Source of the DNA: Sugiyamaella lignohabitans
Lineage: Eukaryota > Ascomycota > Dipodascomycetes > Dipodascales > Trichomonascaceae
Assembly: GCF_001640025.1 (NCBI RefSeq)
Contig: NC_031672.1
Span: forward strand, 1,240,001-1,304,000
Length of the DNA: 64,000 bases
Direction: 5' to 3'
Shown: positions 61,201-64,000 of the stretch, piece after piece
Layout of the letters: every line of letters begins with the position of its first letter
How positions within the stretch are numbered: the first letter of the stretch is position 1
Translations under genes and position numbers: made by a program
Notes under the pieces: model-generated
The model's database searches: none
What the model saw: only the letters and a program-made list of their open reading frames with translations
Told to the model about the DNA's origin: nothing

Positions 61201-61671
61201 TTGAGAATCAGCTGTTTCGTCGAGTCGATGTTGTTCTGCGAATTGGTCACACTCTGTACAATCGTCCGGTACGAACCAATTGAGCTGTTGAAACCCTGAT
61301 AATTAGCTATAATCCTGTTAGAACCCATCCCTCCAATTCATCTCAACCCCCTTCAATCCACTACACAATCTCCCTCTCAACAAAAACCTACCATCAACGT
61401 GACTCTTGAGCGCATTCTGCAATGCCTCTTTAACTGAGTCAAACTCGTCATGAAACCGGGCTTTACCAATGGAACTGGTATCCATCAGCGCCAATGCCGT
61501 CTCCAGAGTATTGGCATTCTCCTGAAGCAGCTCCCGAAAGTGAACGCCCACCTCCTCCAGCAGACTGTCCATATTCGACTCCTTCCGAGCACTCCGGGGC
61601 TTGGCCATTGACAGCCGCCGCGAAATATTCGCGCCCTGACCAGTCCCTGCCGTCAAATAACTCGCGTCCAT
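58203..61671 (-). CDS. SEC8: Exocyst complex subunit Sec8
   Basis: Part of the exocyst, which tethers secretory vesicles at the plasma membrane. Proposed: complement(join(58203..61306,61392..61671)), 1127 residues (1065 in S. cerevisiae). Exon 1 contains the conserved coiled N-terminus (LLEEVGVHFRELLQENANTLE, ALALMDTSSIG), exon 2 continues as NYQGFNSSIGSYRTI and the long helical body. The 85-nt intron has donor GTAGGT, branch TTCTAAC and acceptor ATTATAG; the fused CTAACAG nearby would give a stop at once. The frame is open upstream of the ATG at 61671 to about 61872 without another ATG, and EWLERHTPGQGRLS just upstream resembles the start of yeast Sec8, so a further 5' exon or a non-ATG start is possible. 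Confidence 0.85.
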
Positions 61672-61778
61672 ACTCAAACGACCCTGTCCCGGTGTATGTC
61701 TCTCCAACCACTCCACTTCACCAGGGTCTCTGGCATAACCGAAACCTGACGCCGCGCGAGCCGCTCGGACGGAGTTCT

Positions 61779-62062
61779 GCCTCCGGCGGCTGGGGCTCCG
61801 CCCCAGACCCTGGTTGCTCCTCTCGCTTCGCTCGAGTCGGGCTTGTGGGCCCCGGAGTTTACTAGTTGGGGTTAATGGAGGAATTCGAGTGGTTTATTGC
61901 TCGGTTTAAGGTACCAGAGCTCTTCTCACACTTCCTTATATCAGCTCACCACGAACATGTGCATCCCTATAAGAGGACACTCAGCCAGGAACCCCCGAGC
62001 CCGACTCGAGCGAAGCGAGAGGAGCAACCAGGGTCTGGGGCGGAGCCCCAGCCGCCGGAGGC
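61779..62062. repeat. Inverted pair of GC-rich elements between VPS15 and SEC8
   Basis: Forward arm 61779-61842 and reverse arm 62000-62062, 39 bp from the VPS15 stop and in sense orientation for VPS15. The forward arm lies 108 bp before the proposed SEC8 ATG and may be inside its leader or a 5' intron. Confidence 0.95.
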
Positions 62063-62100
62063 AACGTGGCACCCGGGTCATAAGTCGTGAATTCGTGTAG

Positions 62101-64000
62101 CTAAATATATACTTTGATGGTACCGAGTCGGTCGGCCGAGACGACCATTTCGAAGGGTTTGAGGAGAAGAGCGACGGCCAAGACCGAGGATTGGTGGTTC
62201 CGGCTAAGGTCGAGCTGTTCGCATGCGATTATGGTGGATCGAGGTGGTCGGTCGGATTTGGACGGTTTTTTGGATGACGATGATTTGTGAGACTGGCTGG
62301 ATGACGAGGAGACGGAGGATACGAGCCGTTCGGTGACAAGCCGAGTGTTCGGCTCGGGGTATGAGAGGACGTATGACGGTTGGTAGGTGGCTTCGGCTTT
62401 GATTCCGCTGATAATTGTTGAGTGGTCAAGGGCGTTGAGATCCCAGAATCGCACAATTCGGTCAGTACCACCAGATAAAAGGTATCCTCGACGGTTGGGT
62501 CCAGTTGCGGTATGGTCGATACTGTAGCCAGAGGAGAGTGAGAGGATAGAATCTGCTCGGGGTGGTTCGTCGTGTTGCGATGGACGTTCGGTCTGGGTGT
62601 CGTCGTTGTGTCGCTGCTCTTCCTGGTCTGTTTGTAGTTTTAGTTGCGAGAGTAAAATGGATAAAGTTGGTGGTCCATTATTATTGCCATTGACCATGCT
62701 CTTGTCCACATCAACTGGTGAATAGTTGGCAGTAGGAGTTGGTTCTCGTCTCGAGGAGGATTCCCCATGACGGTGACGATGCGAGCTTAGTTGAGGTGTA
62801 GTTCGATATATTTCTCGACACTGGACGGTTTCAATGTCCCATACAGTGATCTCGCATTCTTTGGTACCACCAGAAACACATACCCATTTGCCCTCTGCTT
62901 TTGGATTCATGTAAAGGGATAGAGAGTTTATGGGCTGGCCGCCTGGAATACCCCAGGACCGGATGTGTACTTGGAATCGGGTGTCCCACAGGTCAAGGAT
63001 ACCTCGAGAGGTGCCTACTAGAACCCAGTTTTTGTGTTTATCCAGCACGAAACACGTCGGTATGCCATGACTAGACGGGTTCTCCATAACAGCCACTTGT
63101 TTCTTCGCAATCAAGTCAAATACCACAATACGAGAATCAGTGGTTAGAACATATAATAAAGATGATGAACTGGTTTGGCCATGACTAAGAGCTATGGCGT
63201 ATTCACCGCTGTTCAATTTGAACCCGTTCAGTTTGACTACTGGTTTGTATCGTGGTCCAGACAACGAGGAGCTTTGGTTGACCGTTTCTACTCGAATGAG
63301 ATTCACACTTCCATCAGTAGTTCCACAGGCAAGTGAATAAGTGTTTTCAATAAAACAGATACATTTGACTTGGTTTGGTTTCTCCTGCTCGGCTTTGAAA
63401 TGAACTGTCTTGGCTGCTCGGTTAATGACATTCTTTTCGAGTCGAAAACTATCCCAAATTTTCACTGTTCCATCGTCAGATCCAGTCACGAAGAAACTGT
63501 GGTCAGGTGCGACTGCAATAGCATTAACTGGTCCTGCGTGTTCTTCATAATTCGCTGCCAAAATCCCCATCTTCCCTTTACGCTTTTTAGTGATGTTTTC
63601 TGGTTTCATACTACCTGTATATGGAGAGCAGCGAGGGCCAAACTCTGGTGATTCAAATGTCACACTGTCTTTATAAACAGATCCCAGCATTCTCCAGATA
63701 TACGGATCATCTCCAGTGTAACTCGAATATTTCAGAGTCTCCTTAGATGGGGTGATACCGCTACCACCATCTAAAAGCTGTGAGTCACGCAGTTGTGAAT
63801 CCAGTTCTCCATACACATCGGTAAACACAGTTCCAGTTACTGGATGGGCCATTATCAGTTCTCGCCATTTCGAGTCACTGTTACTTCCTCCAAGTCTCCC
63901 TGACCCCCCTGCACTATCAGTTTCATCAACATCAGCTGCTAACAGTCTTGTGGCTTCAAAATGCTCATCGACAAATACTGGAGACGAGGTCTTGCTATTA
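62101..64000 (-). CDS. VPS15: Vps15, regulatory subunit of phosphatidylinositol 3-kinase (C-terminal part)
   Basis: Vps15 is a pseudokinase-like protein that holds the Vps34 complexes for endosomal sorting and autophagy. The frame is open to the right end of the window, so the start and kinase domain lie beyond; 632 C-terminal residues are seen. They form the WD40 propeller: EHAGPVNAIAVAPDHSFFVTG and SDDGTVKIWDSFRLEKNV are near-identical to Vps15 family text, followed by VLVGTSRGILDLWDTRF, FHVRSWGIP-like QVHIRSWGIPGG, and RGYLLSGGTDRIVRFWDL. A Ser/Glu-rich loop (~residues 420-500 of the visible part) breaks two blades. The end is GTIKVYI. An ATG at 63852 is internal, not the start. Confidence 0.93.
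   Translation of the reverse strand, partial: NSKTSSPVFVDEHFEATRLLAADVDETDSAGGSGRLGGSNSDSKWRELIMAHPVTGTVFTDVYGELDSQLRDSQLLDGGSGITPSKETLKYSSYTGDDPYIWRMLGSVYKDSVTFESPEFGPRCSPYTGSMKPENITKKRKGKMGILAANYEEHAGPVNAIAVAPDHSFFVTGSDDGTVKIWDSFRLEKNVINRAAKTVHFKAEQEKPNQVKCICFIENTYSLACGTTDGSVNLIRVETVNQSSSLSGPRYKPVVKLNGFKLNSGEYAIALSHGQTSSSSLLYVLTTDSRIVVFDLIAKKQVAVMENPSSHGIPTCFVLDKHKNWVLVGTSRGILDLWDTRFQVHIRSWGIPGGQPINSLSLYMNPKAEGKWVCVSGGTKECEITVWDIETVQCREIYRTTPQLSSHRHRHGESSSRREPTPTANYSPVDVDKSMVNGNNNGPPTLSILLSQLKLQTDQEEQRHNDDTQTERPSQHDEPPRADSILSLSSGYSIDHTATGPNRRGYLLSGGTDRIVRFWDLNALDHSTIISGIKAEATYQPSYVLSYPEPNTRLVTERLVSSVSSSSSQSHKSSSSKKPSKSDRPPRSTIIACEQLDLSRNHQSSVLAVALLLKPFEMVVSADRLGTIKVYI

Noticed and set aside
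3851..62062. CRISPR array or bacterial terminator reading of the repeated hairpins
   Set aside because: Copies are dispersed over 58 kb, not regularly spaced, and the genes are eukaryotic with spliceosomal introns.

Overview
The window is nuclear DNA of an ascomycete budding yeast (Saccharomycotina). Genes are compact, with 1-3 exons and orthologues of well-known yeast proteins. CTG codons fall at invariant leucines of the proteasome subunit Pre2 (TTTLAF, FLLGTM), so CTG is read as Leu and this is not a CTG-clade yeast. Ten introns can be placed; most have a near-perfect TACTAAC-type branch site, and in several the branch site is fused to the acceptor (CTAACAG). A CRL4 receptor of the Cdt2/DTL type, absent from Saccharomyces cerevisiae, is present. 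Together this suggests an early-branching lineage (Dipodascales/Trichomonascaceae, Yarrowia-like relatives); that placement is inference.

Layout: 1-3.7 kb, 5'-truncated single-pass membrane protein, possibly Atg32-like (+). 4.0-6.0 kb, FAH-family hydrolase FMP41 (+) converging on dCMP deaminase DCD1 (-). 7.0-9.2 kb, phenol 2-monooxygenase-like flavoprotein. 10.2-13.9 kb, PSD1 (+) converging on an MFS transporter (-). 14.7-19.6 kb, APC1 (-, two exons). 19.9-21.4 kb, FMS1-like polyamine oxidase (-). 22.1-25.0 kb, CFEM-type wall protein with KEQP repeats (+, two exons). 25.1-29.1 kb, APC2 (+) converging on a Cdt2-like WD40 gene (-). 31.0-32.7 kb, hydrophilin-like protein and an unknown protein (+). 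33.2-37.1 kb, COQ1 (-) divergent from a RER2/SRT1 cis-prenyltransferase (+). 37.4-40.0 kb, RPL11 and YRB1 (both -, each with one intron). 41.2-46.3 kb, PRE2 (+, two exons) converging on FHL1 (-, two exons). 47.3-48.9 kb, protein kinase (-). 51.1-54.0 kb, PBI2 (+, two exons) converging on a GH18 chitinase (-). 55.7-57.8 kb, EME1 (-, three exons). 58.2-61.7 kb, SEC8 (-, two exons, 5' end uncertain). 62.1-64.0 kb, C-terminal part of VPS15 (-, runs off the window).

The most striking feature is a GC-rich element of about 55-65 bp present in roughly 40 copies, alone or as inverted pairs (arms pointing at each other). It contains a conserved hairpin (CTGGGGC-TCC-GCCCCAG) and a second hairpin whose stem changes in a compensated way between copies. 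Of the 25 genes, 20 have a copy within about 210 bp of the stop codon that would be read in the same orientation in the transcript. Two introns (YRB1, FHL1) also contain it, and no confidently assigned coding exon does. It looks like a nuclear foldback/MITE-like family adapted to, or targeted to, 3' ends. The ORFs it creates (translations such as PPAAGAPPQT or GSGAEPQPPEA) are artefacts.

Functional themes: ubiquitin-dependent cell-cycle control (APC1, APC2, Cdt2-like, PRE2), isoprenoid chain elongation (COQ1, RER2), ribosomal protein gene expression (RPL11 with a Tbf1/Cbf1-like promoter, and FHL1 nearby), and the cell wall (CFEM protein, chitinase).
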